Source of the DNA: an uncultured Spirochaetaceae bacterium
Lineage (GTDB): Bacteria > Spirochaetota > Spirochaetia > Treponematales > Treponemataceae
Length of the DNA stretch: 6,283 nt
Assembly (NCBI GenBank): GCA_902766345.1
Contig: CACXDK010000071.1
Coordinates: 1-6,283, forward strand
Direction: 5' to 3'
Shown here: piece by piece, positions 5,702 through 6,283 of the stretch
Layout of the letters: every line of letters begins with the position of its first letter
How positions within the stretch are numbered: position 1 is the first letter of the stretch
Translations under genes and position numbers: made by a program
Notes under the pieces: generated by a model
What the model saw: only the letters and a program-made list of their open reading frames with translations
What the model was told of the DNA's origin: nothing
Databases searched by the model: none

Positions 5702-5732
5702 AAAAAAGCGGGGTTTTTACCCCGCTTTTTTT
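5702..5732. terminator. Two-way intrinsic terminator between lepB and secA
   Basis: A perfect hairpin has a GCGGGG/CCCCGC core (5708-5713 with 5720-5725), a T-A closing pair and a TTTT loop at 5715-5718. Outer A6/T6 arms (5702-5707 with 5726-5731) extend the stem to 13 pairs. T7 at 5726-5732 follows it on the + strand and the A6 gives U6 on the - strand, so it can end both lepB and secA transcripts. The rest of the 94-base gap shows nothing else. Confidence 0.93.
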
Positions 5733-5751
5733 GTCTATTAATGTCTAATCT

Positions 5752-6283
5752 TTAAGCATTACGTCCGTGACAGTTCTTGTATTTTTTACCAGAGCCACAA
5801 GGACAAGGATCATTTCTTCCAACCTTTGGAGCCATTCTTGTTACAGTTACGCTCTGTCCTTGTCTACCGCTTTTCATTGCAGAGTTCTGAGCACCTTGCT
5901 GTGCAGAACGGGCATTAAAAGAAGACTGAGCCTGCTGCTGTGCTGCATCAGAAGACATCGACTGAGCTTCTGCATGCTGTGCTGTCATGTGAATCTGCTG
6001 CTGAGGACGTGCAGGCATGCTTCCTTCTGGACGAATCTGAATCTTAACCTTGAAGATTCTTCCTGCAACAGAATCGCGAATGCTTTCAAGAAGAGTGTCG
6101 AATGCATTAAATCCGTCAATCTTATATTCTGTCAAAGGATTTTTACTTCCGTAAGAACGCAAATATACAGCTTCTCTAAGACCATCAAGGAATTCAAGCT
6201 GATCAAGCCATTTCTTATCAATCATCTGAATATATTGATAGCGGATGAACATGTTAAGATTTGGTTTGCCTACAAGCATTTCC
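5752..6283 (-). CDS. secA: Preprotein translocase ATPase SecA, C-terminal part (cut by the window edge)
   Basis: SecA is the cytoplasmic motor that pushes preproteins through SecYEG. Only the last 176 complete codons are visible; the reading frame stays open to the right edge, so the ATG at 6279 is an internal Met, not a start. The visible part begins in the helical scaffold region with [10 protein letters not shown] (19-28, counting that Met as 1), then [16 protein letters not shown] (34-49) and EYKIDGF (51-57). A Gln/Ala/Ser-rich linker follows (about 92-132). The protein ends in the zinc-binding tail [20 protein letters not shown] (153-172), with C159, C161, C170 and H171 as ligands. This tail in E. 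coli binds SecB and phospholipid. The gene converges on lepB with a shared terminator between them. No sign of disruption in the visible part. Confidence 0.95.
   Translation of the reverse strand, partial: EMLVGKPNLNMFIRYQYIQMIDKKWLDQLEFLDGLREAVYLRSYGSKNPLTEYKIDGFNAFDTLLESIRDSVAGRIFKVKIQIRPEGSMPARPQQQIHMTAQHAEAQSMSSDAAQQQAQSSFNARSAQQGAQNSAMKSGRQGQSVTVTRMAPKVGRNDPCPCGSGKKYKNCHGRNA

Noticed and set aside
5485..5703. Open frame of 72 residues on the + strand overlapping the 3' end of lepB
   Set aside because: It lies in another frame of lepB's conserved GDNR-to-C-terminus region, has no ribosome binding site and no coherent protein character.
5752..5760. TTAAGCATT at the end of secA, identical to 2258-2266 at the end of the small gene
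   Set aside because: Both encode the same -Asn-Ala-stop ending by ordinary codons; a nine-base match in AT-rich DNA is expected and is not a repeat family or attachment site.
6277..6279. ATG as a start codon for the secA fragment
   Set aside because: The frame remains open to the window edge and the residues match the interior of SecA, so the gene continues beyond 6283.
1..6283. A new defence, mobile or biosynthetic system
   Set aside because: All but one of the genes fall in known housekeeping or signalling families, and there are no repeats, integrases, phage genes or gene clustering typical of such systems.

Overview
The window is a compact, AT-rich stretch of bacterial chromosome that looks like a host-associated spirochete of the Treponema type. 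That is a judgement from overall protein character, low GC, the unusually long membrane-rich signal peptidase I and the style of the small hypothetical gene; it was not tested by a search. There are seven genes with almost no wasted space. I see no mobile element, CRISPR array, tRNA or rRNA, and no stretch over 300 bases without a gene.

Left part (1-2268, + strand): an RlmI-type rRNA methyltransferase gene with a consensus-like promoter but no Shine-Dalgarno sequence, followed 11 bases later by miaA, the tRNA A37 dimethylallyltransferase. Together they form a small RNA-modification operon. The MiaA is a divergent version that resembles, from memory, the second MiaA of Bacteroides.

Middle part (2258-3686): a 73-residue hypothetical gene on the - strand overlaps the end of miaA tail to tail. 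It diverges from a TatD-family metal-dependent nuclease gene, and the best -10 boxes of the two fall on the same bases. tatD in turn overlaps tail to tail with a - strand gene for a free-standing histidine phosphotransfer (Hpt) domain. The hpt gene has a good -35 and again no Shine-Dalgarno sequence, so it may be translated from a leaderless mRNA.

Right part (3687-6283): lepB (signal peptidase I, 617 residues) diverges from hpt. It carries an extra multi-span membrane region at its N-terminus and an insertion of about 240 residues between the catalytic Lys and the GDNR box. It converges on the 3' end of secA, which enters from the right edge, and a strong two-way hairpin terminator lies between them. 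LepB and SecA act at opposite ends of the same Sec export route, but they are transcribed separately.

I found no convincing new multi-gene system. The points most worth a second look are the two candidate leaderless genes, the LepB insertion and its doubled SxDxR box, the MiaA variant, and the unrecognised 73-residue gene.
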